From contig NC_086375.1 in NCBI RefSeq assembly GCF_036588685.1, positions 36,478,566-36,542,565 on the forward strand: DNA of 64,000 nucleotides. The letters run 5' to 3'. Positions 45,359 to 56,900 of this stretch are shown here, one piece after another (the stretch's first letter is position 1; each line of letters starts with the position of its first letter). The notes under the pieces are model-generated. The model worked only from the letters and a program-made list of their open reading frames with translations. It was not told the origin of the DNA and searched no databases. This stretch comes from Mytilus trossulus. Its lineage: Eukaryota > Mollusca > Bivalvia > Mytilida > Mytilidae. The position numbers and the translations under genes are program-made.

Positions 45359-45958
45359 GGGCCGAGTTCACTTGAAACTCTACAATCGACTTCAGAGTTA
45401 ATAGATTATCACGTGAACGCACTAGAGTTGATAATCGGAACAACTCTAAGGCCGAGTTCACTTGAAGCTCTTGAATCAACTTTATTTACTCGGGTTTCAA
45501 CAAAACGATTTAAGTTGAACCACTCGAGTTAACCCCCATTACCCTGGTTCCAACCCTCACCGAGCCAGGGTTAAACTCGAGAAACTCTTGAATGACGTCA
45601 AACTAATGAGAATATTTCATTTTGTTATGCTTGGGTGGGGCCTTACCCTAGAGTTACTTAGAGTTGTTCCGTATATAAACTCTAGTGTGTTCACGTGATA
45701 ATCTATTAACTCTGAAGTCGATTAAAGAGTATCAAGTGAACTCGGCCTAAGTAACTCTAGGTTAAGGCCCTGACCAACCATAAACGATAAAACATTATCA
45801 TTGGTTTGACGTCATTCAAGAGTTTCTCAAGTATAACCCTGGATCGGTGAGGGTTGGAACTAGGGTACGAGGGGTTAACTCGAGTGGTTCAAGTAAAATT
45901 GTATTGTTGAAACCCGAGTAAGTAAAGTTTACTAGAGAGTATCAAGTGAACTCGGCCA
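45359..45958. repeat. Two interleaved inverted repeats sharing GGCCGAGTTCACTTGA ends
   Basis: Arm A is 45359..45449 and arm B 45450..45652; A' is about 45655..45748 and B' about 45749..45958. A pairs with A' (cgacttcagagttaatagat tatcacgtgaac) and B with B' (actcgggtttcaacaa, gaaccactcgagttaacccc, aaactcttgaatgacgtcaa). The order A-B-A'-B' is interleaved, not nested. All four arms carry the same terminal motif, GGCCGAGTTCACTTGA, at one end. No coding content. Confidence 0.88.
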
Positions 45959-46589
45959 AGAAGTCAAACAGAATGGTACTTTTTTTTAACCGTGCTCAAC
46001 TTTGATTTGCGACTCTGTTTCAACAATAAATACATAAAGCCTATCATATGGACCATTGATGATATTCTATCACATTTGTTTTTTCTGTTATTTCAGAAAA
46101 GGTACAATATAGTACGTCATTATATAGGAAATTCGATATATTATTCAACAGTAGAACTCGAGTCATAATTAAATCTCGAGTGATTTGGCATTTAAAACTC
46201 TAATTTGTTTTATCTCTTTTTGTGTTTTCAATATATTATGGTGTTTATGTTGTGTGGACTAGCTTTGCATCAGTTTAATTGTAATAATATTTATTAATAA
46301 AATTATATTTTTAAATAATATGTATAAGTCAAACTTATGATCCCAACAGCAAGACTGACACAATTTTATCAAGATCTCCTTGCGACATTTTCTGATAAGT
46401 CTGCTGTTTCACTATTGTTTTTTCTTAAATATTACCTTCTGATATGTATCTATTGGCAAACAGACTGTTTTGTAGGCTCACAATGAACATTTAGTGAGCC
46501 TTGTAGATCATACTTGGTTTTTATTTGTGTGTTTGTCAAATATGAAATATCTCTAAGGTGTTTTTTTGACATTCTACATTCTATTATCG

Positions 46590-46765
46590 GGGTTAAATAA
46601 AGGCAACATTAGTATACCGCTGTTCAATAGTCATAAATCGATTAAGCGAAAACAAATCAGGGTCTTGAACCAAAACTGAGCGAAACGCATTAACTATGAA
46701 AGGAAAACAACGAAACAACAAAAACACACACGAATGCATAAAAAGCCACCCGTCAGCATACATAG
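46590..46765 (+). repeat. Dispersed repeat 'aaaggcaacagtagta', copy
   Basis: Contains aaaggcaacattagtatacc gctgttcaa, cgattaagcgaaaacaaatc aggg, gaaacgcattaactatgaaa gg and cacacacgaatgc. End fragment of the repeat at 44607..45340, opposite orientation. Confidence 0.8.
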
Positions 46766-46769
46766 AAAC

Positions 46770-47910
46770 TGACTATTTGATAACAACTAACATATTATGT
46801 TAAAATAGTAGTGAATGTATTGTTCTTGTTGTTAGTGTTAAAATGTCTTTGGTGTTAAATTTTTAGTACCTCCCGCTTTATTACTCTTTTTATTAAAGAG
46901 ATTAGATTTTATCTGATGCAAAACGTTTGGTGATATTTCTCAGATTTTCTTGGACACTTTTGTCAAGACTTTATAATTTTCTTTCACAAAGTTGCATCGC
47001 TTATCACTCGGTTGGGCCAACTACACGCATCTCTTTATGAGATTGTGAGCCGCGATACCAAGGAATTGATAAAATCAAACAAACAAAAAACAACACCGCT
47101 ATTGAAATCAACTTGTAAAATACATACACCATTGAAAAGTATGCATCCTTGTGGAACAAATCATGATTAACAATGTTGATTTCTACACTAAAAAGGGGTC
47201 TTCATATTTAATTCATAAAGTACTCTTGTAGGTAAGTCGTTGATTAGTCTTTGCAGAACATATTTTTTTGTTACATAAAGAAAGATTAATTTTAAAGCCA
47301 AAATAATTCTTGTTATCTGTTGTACACATGTAATCAGTGCTAGTTAGTTTCTAAACAACCGTATTGAAACACGTACAATTCTGCTTTCAACTATTGTATC
47401 TGCTTCGTGCATAGTTCTGATTTTTTATGCGGACTAAGCTTATCTGTTGAACCCTTTTGATTTATCAGCTCCCAACCGTTTGGATTAGGTTTTCTATTTT
47501 CAAATATTTTGCATCCAGTTTCATTTGAAGTAACACTATTTTTCTAAATGCGCATCTAGGGCTAAATGTATTGCCTGATAGGCCATCAATACCTCTCCAT
47601 GTAACAAACTATTGTACTTTGATTGATGCGTACGCCTTATATACTTATTTATATTTTTGTTAAAGGCTTTGAGCTAGATGCATGTCAGTAACTGTTAGTA
47701 ATCTCAGATCTGTTCGTGTGTTTTGCTGTCGAGATACAACTGGTTTGTGTTTTTGATACTTCTTTTTCTGCTATATATCGATCTTATGAGTTCATCTCTT
47801 TAAAACTGATTCCTATAGTGTGTTGATATGTTGTACTGTTACACCGCTATCCAAAGTAAGGAGAGGATTGGGCGCCAAATAGCATTTTTAAGCAAACCAC
47901 ATTGTTTCTG
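46770..47910. other. Intergenic, no gene supported
   Basis: AT-rich non-coding sequence. I see no splice-bounded coding segment, RNA gene or organised repeat. Confidence 0.4.
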
Positions 47911-47914
47911 GCAT

Positions 47915-48180
47915 GTCCGAAGTCGGGAGCCTGTAAATCATTGGTTATCGTATGTTGCCTTGTATCACCTTTGTATTTCGTTCCTTTTTTAAAAAAATAA
48001 ATCAGGTTGTTAGTTTTCTCGTTTGAATTGTTTTATAAATTTGTTATTCCGGGGACTTCCATAGCTAATATACGGTTTAGATTTTTGAAGGACGTATGCT
48101 GACTTTTAGTCTGTTAATTTCTATGTCATTTTGTCTCTGGTAGAGAGTTGTCTCATTGGTAATTATACTACATTTACTTA
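47915..48180 (-). repeat. Dispersed repeat 'caatgagacaact' family, longer copy
   Basis: Reads tccgaagtcgggagcctgta, gttagttttctcgtttgaat tg, and ends tggtagagagttgtctcatt ggtaattatac. It shares its whole layout with 63000..63275 and, in reverse, with 8375..8525. Confidence 0.8.
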
Positions 48181-48319
48181 TTTTCATAATTTTCAATATT
48201 AGTTTGTAACACATAATCATTGTCAACTGGCATTACAGTTTACGTGTCCTATAGAGTGGCGCAATTAACTTTGAATTCAGGACATTCCGTCCGTGCAGTA
48301 TCATTTCTCTAAATGAATA

Positions 48320-48560
48320 AATAAAGGCAACAGTAGTATACCGCTGTTCAAAACTCATAAATCCATGGACAAAAAACAAAAATCGGGGTAAACTAAAACT
48401 GAGGGGAACGCATTAAATATAAGCGGAGAACAACGACACAACATTAAAATGTAACACACACATAAACGGACTAAGCATTAGACAAAATCCTATGAAAATA
48501 ACAAATATAACATCAAAACCAACATGAATTTGGGATAGATAAGTACCGTGACACGTCTTA
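48320..48560 (+). repeat. Dispersed repeat 'aaaggcaacagtagta', copy
   Basis: aaaggcaacagtagtatacc gctgttcaaaactcataaat cc, aaaaatcggggtaaac and gaacgcattaaatataag are nearly identical to 55217..55395, implying fairly recent spread. Confidence 0.85.
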
Positions 48561-49240
48561 TAGTAATGTGAATTTACACTAAAAAATAAGAGCATCATTA
48601 AAGACCACAACAATATTTTCTGATCTACTAAAACTAATTATCCCCGGCTTAGTATATATCTAGGATTTTGATTGGTTAACGCACGTCGTTACAAAACCCA
48701 TAGCCCCTGGGTGTTGCTAACCCATATCCCCGGACGTTGCTAACCATTATCCCGGGGAACTTCACGCAAGTTTTCTTTAGTTCCATGATTGCGCCTTGCG
48801 AAATATTGAATTCTGTAGATTATCCATGATGTTTGTAATAAAATATTGAATTCATTAACGAGTTTGTCCTATTATGCCGATAGTTTACAATCATTTCATT
48901 AAATGCATCACTTGACTGCCACATTTTCAAGGAATGATACTACTGACCTAGCTATGCAAATTACCCACGTTGACGTCACACCATCTATGGCGTAACGCTC
49001 ACAAGATTGAGCGCCAAATTTGACTCAATCCAGTTTCTCTGTCTGTGTATTAAAAACGTCTTATATTTGACTACCTGTAGGGTTCTACCACAGGTAGTAC
49101 CCTACATCCCGTAAAAAATATGTAAAATTTCCAAATTTCAATAAAACTTTTTTATATAATGAAAAAAACATTGTTTTCGCGTTACACTTTGTACCCGAAT
49201 TTCCATAAAACTCGCCTGCTTAGGACTAAGATCGGGGATA

Positions 49241-49300
49241 AATTCGTTATCTACGTTCATATCCGTAGATATGGATATTTACGGATATGAACGTATATAA
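49241..49300. repeat. Perfect 15-bp-arm palindrome
   Basis: ACGTTCATATCCGTA and TACGGATATGAACGT flank a 12-bp loop (gatatggatatt). Short hairpin, perhaps the centre of a mini-element. Confidence 0.7.
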
Positions 49301-49454
49301 CTTATATTATTTTCTATGTTAATAAATAAATGAAACAGTAGTTTACATCTGTTCGACAGTCATAAATCGATTCAGCGAAAACGTATCCGGGTCACACATC
49401 TAAACCGAGGAAAATCATCCATTAATAATATTAATACATGACACCATTAACTGT

Positions 49455-50393
49455 TAGTCCAGTCAATCTAGCATAAATTTGACCCTAATCAGAAAGTAAT
49501 TGCAACAGAAGATTTTTAACTTTTAATCTATAGCATTATAATCCAAATATACACAGAAAAAAATCCCATAAAATCTTACTTGAGGAATACTAAAAATCAC
49601 CTTTTAAATGCCTATGGAGATTTGCATTGAAAAGGGAGATAACTCTTGCAAAAAAAAGGCAAAAACATCAATAAAAATTGTTACAAAATTACAACTTTTT
49701 CCGCTTTTATTCGTTAGAATGTATTGATTCTTGATATTTTAGCGGTCTTTAGAGTATGACAGACAACTCTAAAGGTGTTTTCAAATATGTTATCAAGCTT
49801 TAATCTAAATGTCGTAATTAATTAGTTGACCATTTGTTGAATTTTTCAACATGTCAAGGTAAAGAATCTCAAATTTAATAAATAGAATTAAGCATGTATT
49901 CTTCTTTTTATGTTTAAAGTTTCTTTAGATAAGCAAGATTCTGAAAAAAATATAATATACAGATACAAATAGTACCAAATTTTCACATAACTTTTCAAAA
50001 TGGTCACAAAGCTCCAAATTTTCAATTTCTTTAATGAAAACTGCACAAATAAAATAAAACTACCCATAACACTTCGGTTTTGTAAATTTCATGAGCAGAA
50101 GATTATATAATATAATTAAATACAAACTTATAACCCCATCAAATTATCATACTTTACATAAATTTCAAGAAAATCAACCAAAAAACTGACTAAAAAATGA
50201 CTCATTTTTGCGGAGTTATCTCCCCTTCCAATGTTAACTTCCATAGGAAATTAAAAATGCTGATTTTGAGTTTTTCCAAGTTAGATTTTATGAAATTTGT
50301 TCTGTGTATATTAAGGGCATACTGCTATAGATTATAACTAATACATTTTCTGTTGCAATTAGTTCGAGGTTGAATCTTAGTTTGACTGGACTA
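49455..50393. mobile_element. Element with about 190-bp inverted ends, TA-flanked
   Basis: Begins TAGTCCAGTCAA and ends TTGACTGGACTA. The arms pair over about 190 bp: aattgcaacagaaga, ataatctatagca-like, atatacacagaa, cataaaatcttacttg, cctatgga and ggagataactc all recur reversed at 50200..50390. The central 550 bp is AT-rich and non-coding. Confidence 0.85.
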
Positions 50394-50578
50394 TGTTGGT
50401 ATTCAATCGATTAAAAAAAAATGTTGAATTGAAATCACTCTATATAATAACAATAAGTTGGGAAACGACGAAGTTTAATGAAAATATTCATACTATAAAA
50501 AACTGGTACATATTTTTTTTATGACTACGCACTAAGAAATTGCAGTCAGTAATAATCCTTTAATGTTTACACATATAA

Positions 50579-50584
50579 TTTATT
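50579..50584 (-). terminator. Polyadenylation signal of claudin-like gene
   Basis: AATAAA on the minus strand, about 130 bp downstream of the stop codon at 50715. It is the nearest canonical signal in sense; other AATAAA-like sites lie further on. Confidence 0.45.
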
Positions 50585-50714
50585 TTTGTCTTTAGATCCG
50601 ATCTCTGTTGAACATGCACAATTTCGCCATGATAGTTAATTGCAATATATTTATATTTTTAAAAACAAATAAAAAATACTCAGAAAAGAGTTGACAAGTA
50701 AACATCTGAAGCAT

Positions 50715-50971
50715 TCAAGTCTTTGCGATGTATGTGCGTCCTCCCTGTGATGTGTCAATGACCATCATCTCATAATTGAACTGTCCTTTGGATTGTATTG
50801 TCAGCTTAATAAGTATGCTGGCACAAACAAAATACATGATAGATCCAAAAATGCACAGTACCGGCGAGTAAGGAAAAGTAAAGTCAAAGACACCTGTAAA
50901 CGGTTGTAACAGCTTCGTGTAGTGTCCATACATAATCAAATATATGAATGCAAAGAGGAAAGTGGTCGTAC
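50715..50971 (-). CDS. Claudin-like exon 4 (TM3 end, TM4, tail)
   Basis: Acceptor ttctttgaag, phase 1, stop TGA at 50715-50717. Encodes [20 protein letters not shown], then [25 protein letters not shown] and a 33-residue cytosolic tail. Confidence 0.88.
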
Positions 50972-53900
50972 CTTCAAAGAAAATAAAACATCGTATAAAT
51001 ATATTTTTAAACTATTCACGTGTTTACCTGAAATCACTAGGATTGTGGATCTGATTCTATTCTAATTTTAAACTCTGAATGCTTTTTATAATTAAATATG
51101 AAAATAATTAAAGGTTTTTCCTTAAAATATCAAAATATATTATATTTTATAACATGAGGTTTGTGTGAAATTTTGAATACATGTATCTCTTTAAAAACAA
51201 TAAAAAATAGAGTTTAGCACTTTTTTTAGTTCGTATCATTATCAACTAACCAATGTTTATCACATTTCCTCTTATTACTATTATAATCCTAATACTATAG
51301 TACACTAAATGATAAAAAACAAAAAAAAACTTTCGACTCATTATGTACAACGGTAAACTATTTCACAATTCGTGAGATATTTATTGCTGACGTTTGTAAA
51401 ATGAAACCAATAACTGCATTATTTATTTAAATTAATGGTAGTATGATGACTATATATTTTATAGATATCAGAACAGAACAAGTCATGTTAACTCAATTTT
51501 CGAAGAATTATTCAAACAAATATACTAACATGTTTTTCTTGCCGAAATTTAATTTACTTGGGACAACTGTGAAAACGTCTAATATGTACCTTGGTCATGT
51601 AATAATATTTTCTAATATGCAATTTCATAAACCTTTTCAATTGAGATTAACAATATTTTTAACTTTCTTTGATTGATATTTCTAATGGAGAAACCTCTTA
51701 TATTCCAGCGCTGGAAGGGGAGATACTATAACTTTCAAGTTTAATGCTGTGGCTATATTTTTACTTAATATAGATAAAGGAAATGCCAAGCCTATACTCC
51801 CCAAACGAATTTCATACTATAATAAAGTTGAGTGCCATCCCTCTTTTTGCTTTGATAATCAGATTCATTTAAAATCACTGCAGATTTTATAAACTATACT
51901 GTCATTTGAAGTCGATCACAACTTTTTTCTCAGAAATAATGCAAAAAAAAAATGTTGCTGGAAATTTATAAGAAGCTGATGAAATTATATCAATAAATGT
52001 GTGCGAAATCTTGATGTTAATCATGAAAAGCCTTTCATGGCAAAATTCAAAATAGACAGTAAATCCTTTATTTTAAAGCATAAAATCTGTCAAATTAACT
52101 TGTGAGAGTGTATACTGACCCAATATGAAATCAACCTATAAGCCTGTTACATATTGTTGCTAGTCACTAATGGAACAAATCATGAATAATCTCTTATTTT
52201 TTACTTTATTTCTATTTTGAATATGGCTTCCTCAGGATAAGACAATATTGTCACTATGCAAGTAAGCAAAGTACCCCGGATTTTGCCTTATGTTAAACCC
52301 CTGGATCCCATTCGTATGTATTGCGCATTGACAGGTCACTGTGAAGGTTACGGAAGTGGTTGTGGCATAATGGTGTATCGACGAGTAAACCATGGGGAAA
52401 ATTCTAACGAACCAAATATTTGTAGATATACAAATCATATACGAAATATGGAGATGTTACATACAATAAACGAGAGTTTTTTGGGAGATTCAGTTGCTTT
52501 ATTATGTTAACATGTAACCAGTTATTAAGACTTCGATTAATTCAAGATATATGTGCAAATGGCGTTGTGCGTTGTCGTTATTGTTTACTTTTTTAATTGA
52601 GGTACAATGTATAACAATGACATTTAAAGACATGTATTTACTGATTCTGGAGGTCTGTGAAATCATGAGCCTGTATTGTTAGCTAAGTAGGAACAGGCTA
52701 GATAATATAAAGAAATAAACAAATACTGTATCATATTTACAAATAAAAACTATAAGAAATTAATTCAATACCTGACATAATCAAAGAGATACTACCAATA
52801 ACTCCAAGTCTTTTGTGTGGATACCGTTTACAGTTGTACACTAATGTTAACACCAATGAGACAAATGACAGTATCAAAGCTAGTGAGCAAATTACAACAA
52901 TGGCAGTATACGTTTTATGTACTGAAAGTAACAAAGGATTTACTGCAGTAAATACAACAGCTTTCTTTTTCTCTTTCAAATAGTGTTGTATTCTATAATA
53001 TATAGCTAACCTCTCAATTTATTTCCAACCAGGTCTGTTTTCGTGAAGTTGGTCCATATTTAAAAGAAGGTACAGTACAAAAAAAAACCAATGTTACCTC
53101 TTTGTATCTCCAAACATTTAACTAAATTATAAGAATTGCAATTTCAAAAGCTTTTAGAATTATAGAATGTATTATATATGTCACCCCAGCTTTTGATTGG
53201 GTTACTGTTGCTCAGTCCTCATATTTCCATATTGTGTTTTGTATACTGTTGTTTGTCTTTTGTTTTGTTGCCATGGCGTTGTCAGTTTATTATCAACTGA
53301 TAAGTATGAATGTCCCTCTGTTATCTTTATTAAAGTTTATTGTTTATGTTCGGGGTCATTTTTTAGTTTTTTGTTTTAACCATATTTGTTAATAGTGGTA
53401 TTGGAAACAAGTTATTACAACTTATATTAACCCCTTTCTACTTTGCGGGTGCGAGTGCTGTTATGTTTCGGCATTAGTCTACTATTTTCGAAATCTACAA
53501 GGGTGTCTATAAGTGCAAGAGATATGTTTACTCTAAACACGGGTCAGTCATTTATCTAACCCGTCCGATGGACTATCATCGATTCCATAAGACCATACTC
53601 GCAAATGGTGTCAAGCGAGAGCCGAAAATTTAGTCTCGCCGGAACTGGTATCGAACCATGAACCATTGGTTCGTGATCATATAGTCCTACCATTCGCGTA
53701 CGGTCTGATTACTTCATACGATGAACGTTGTAAGGATATTTTAACTGGAAATTGGAAATGTCGTAAATTTGTAATTTATAAAACAGGCATTTTGACTTAT
53801 TGAAACAATAAAAAAATAATCAGTATAAATGAAAATTGAAATACAATCAATTTTTAGCTAAAAATCATTAGTAGTTGATAATTGCTGTTTCTCTGTTCTT

Positions 53901-56900
53901 AAAGGGGTACTAGCTGTCAAATTTATGGTCACCGATTTGACTCGAATTCTCATATTTGAAATATAACAATGTAAAATATTTATCCAACTATCAAAAGTCT
54001 AAAATAAACAGTTGACAGTGCATTGGATAGATAATATATAGGTTGGTTTCGTGTGTATTTTAGTCCAGACGTCATCTAATTAACTATCGATTTGACCTCA
54101 GATGACTATATAAGCGATGCAAACATAAATAAAGACATAAATAGGTTAAACTAACTCGTGCAATGGATTTTTATAGGTCTGTTTGATTTTACTTTATAGA
54201 TTGAAAATAGATGTTTCTCATTGTTTTTAACCGTATAAGAATGAATTTATGTTCATCGAATGAGTAATCGAATGATTTACCGTAGTTTCACTTTCATTGT
54301 TGACATTATTTTTCTTTAAATAACCAGTACACGTACAATGCATGCGTTTTCAATCTCTAGCTAGGGGTTAAATTAAAGTTCACATGAATACGGATTTAAA
54401 GAGGTCGACTCATTCACTTGTAAGTGAATAACTAATTACCAATGTTTCTTAGCGTAATTTGACAAAATTGAACCCTTTTTGGCTGTTATAATAATAATGT
54501 TATATGTATACCTTTCATGAATGTGACCTACCGAATTAGACTATTTACCGGATTTGTAATCACATAAGCAACACGACGGGTGCCACATGTGGAGCAGGAT
54601 ATGCTTACACTTCCGGAGCACCTGAGACCATCCCTAGTTTTTGGTGGGGTTCGTGTTGTGTATTCTTGAGTTTTCTATGTTGTGTCATGTTCTATGTTGT
54701 GTGCTATTGTTTTTCTGATTGTCCTTTTCATTTTTAGCCATGGCGTTGTCAGTTTGGTTTAGATTTATGAGTTTGACTGACCCTTTGGTATCTTTCGGCC
54801 CTCTTTTATATAGGAACACAATTAATTTAGTGAACATAAATAAAAATATATATGGCAGCAAGCAGGGTTTAAGAACATCAGTTGTTCGATGTTAATAACA
54901 TGCGTTTTGTTAAAAAAAACAATCATCTGTTTTTTTGGTCTTTTGTTAAATGTTGTTTGTGCTGTATTTAGACTCCGCTACAACAAAATTTGTCACGTAT
55001 AAAATTGCGATTTTTATCCAACGCAATCATAGGTTTGAACGTTGTTTTCAATTAATATATATAAAGATTGCCTAACAATTTAATTTTAACACACTATTTA
55101 GTATGCAATTGTTAGAATGTTTAAAATATTTTCAAAACGATAAAAATGAATGCAATATTTCGCTAGACACACTAGCTAACTAAAAGTTACGACCATCCGG
55201 AAATGGGAGACAACTCTAGGGATAAATAAAGGCAACAGTAGTATACCGCTGTTCAAATCTCATAAATCCAAGGACAAAAAACAAAATCGGGGTAACAAAC
55301 TAAAACCGAGGGAAACGCATTAAATATAAGAGGAGAACAACGACACAACACCGAAACGCAACACACACAGAAACGGACCAAGCAAAAAAAGTTTTTCTTT
55401 TTCGATTTTCGTGCAGTAAAAGGTTCATTTGAACCAAACCGCTTGTCTTAGACTCATACATGCTATTCGGTGGTTCGGTGATATAAAAACCAAATTTGAT
55501 GCATTAAAACCTTCCAAATTTCGTTAAATAGTCATTTAAAAATTCCAGCATGATGGTCGTAACTAAAAAAACAAAAATGTTGAGGATGGTCGTAACGAAA
55601 ATTTGTGATGGTCGTAACTCTGTTTTGAATAAGACCCAATAAGGCAAGTGAAGAGTTTTAAACGTGTCTTTTATTATATGCATATATAATATGATGTCTT
55701 TTGTTATATGCATATGTAATATGATGTATTTTTGATTTTTTTTTTTTGATTTTTACTTACAGCGTTAGATAAAGCAATTTCAACCCGTATTACACTTATC
55801 AATTCAAATTCTTAAAAAGTTTTTGAATAATAGTTTTTGGGAATTTGGATTTGTTTTGGACCGAACAAAGCAAGTCAAGAGTTTTAAAGTGTCTTTTATT
55901 ATATTTATAAATTATGTTAAACATTTGTGAAGTTCTTTATATCAAATAATAAAAATTAAAAGGGGTGAAGAGAGGGGTACATGTAAAGTGCGAAACGGAA
56001 GAAATTGGAACGAATCGAGCGAAACAATACAAAATGAAATGAACAGTCATATATAATGAAAATATAATGTATAAAATTAACCAGAGGAAAATAGTTGAAT
56101 TATTGTAAGCTGATACTTTCATCATAAATGTGAATTTCTCAAAAGTGGAGAATTCATTTTAAGACAAAAATCACAGCTCTGGTTATGATCATTCTTAGTT
56201 AGGAATAAAAAGCACGAAATGTATCAAATCATTTTTTAATTACAAAATAAATGGTTTTAAGGAAAAGCATTTTTAATGAATTGGACATAGCATGAAATAA
56301 CAGTATCCTGGTTTTTTTTTCTTTTCTTGATGAATTGAGGATGTGCCTTCAAGCTGATTTTTAAATCTTCAATTTAAGATTGAAACATTAAGTCGAGAGA
56401 GCATTAGTAAGGAGTCATAATAATCTAAAAATATTGATAGGTTATGAAGGTCCTTATCTAGACTAGACCATTCGGTCGAATTCGCAGGTCCGTACCTGAG
56501 TGAAAAAACATTCGCTTTATTTTTAGCTTGGATATTTAGAAGTCATATTGTTTTTTGGAAAAATCAACCTGACAATAAGGTGCACTGTTATGTCCAATGA
56601 CGAAGTCCATGAGTAGCGTGTAGCCATTCATACAATATAAACATGTAACATACACATAATGTTCAACCTGCATAGCATGGGGTTTGTATGTGATAGTTGC
56701 CACAGTACATTCAGTTCTACGTAAGTCCTTGTATTTTATTTCCTCTTAAATTCAGCGCGTGAAGCAATGTACTTTCGAGGTTAATACAATTTTCATTGCG
56801 ACACCATGGCTTCAGTTTTCATTCCGTACATGTACCAATAATTAAAACTAATATCAATGATATACAGCAATACAAAATCGTTATGTAATCGATAAAAAAA

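Noticed and set aside
53640..53712. Functional tRNA gene on the minus strand
   Set aside because: Promoter-like A and B boxes are present, but no complete cloverleaf or acceptor stem can be formed, so a SINE head is more likely.
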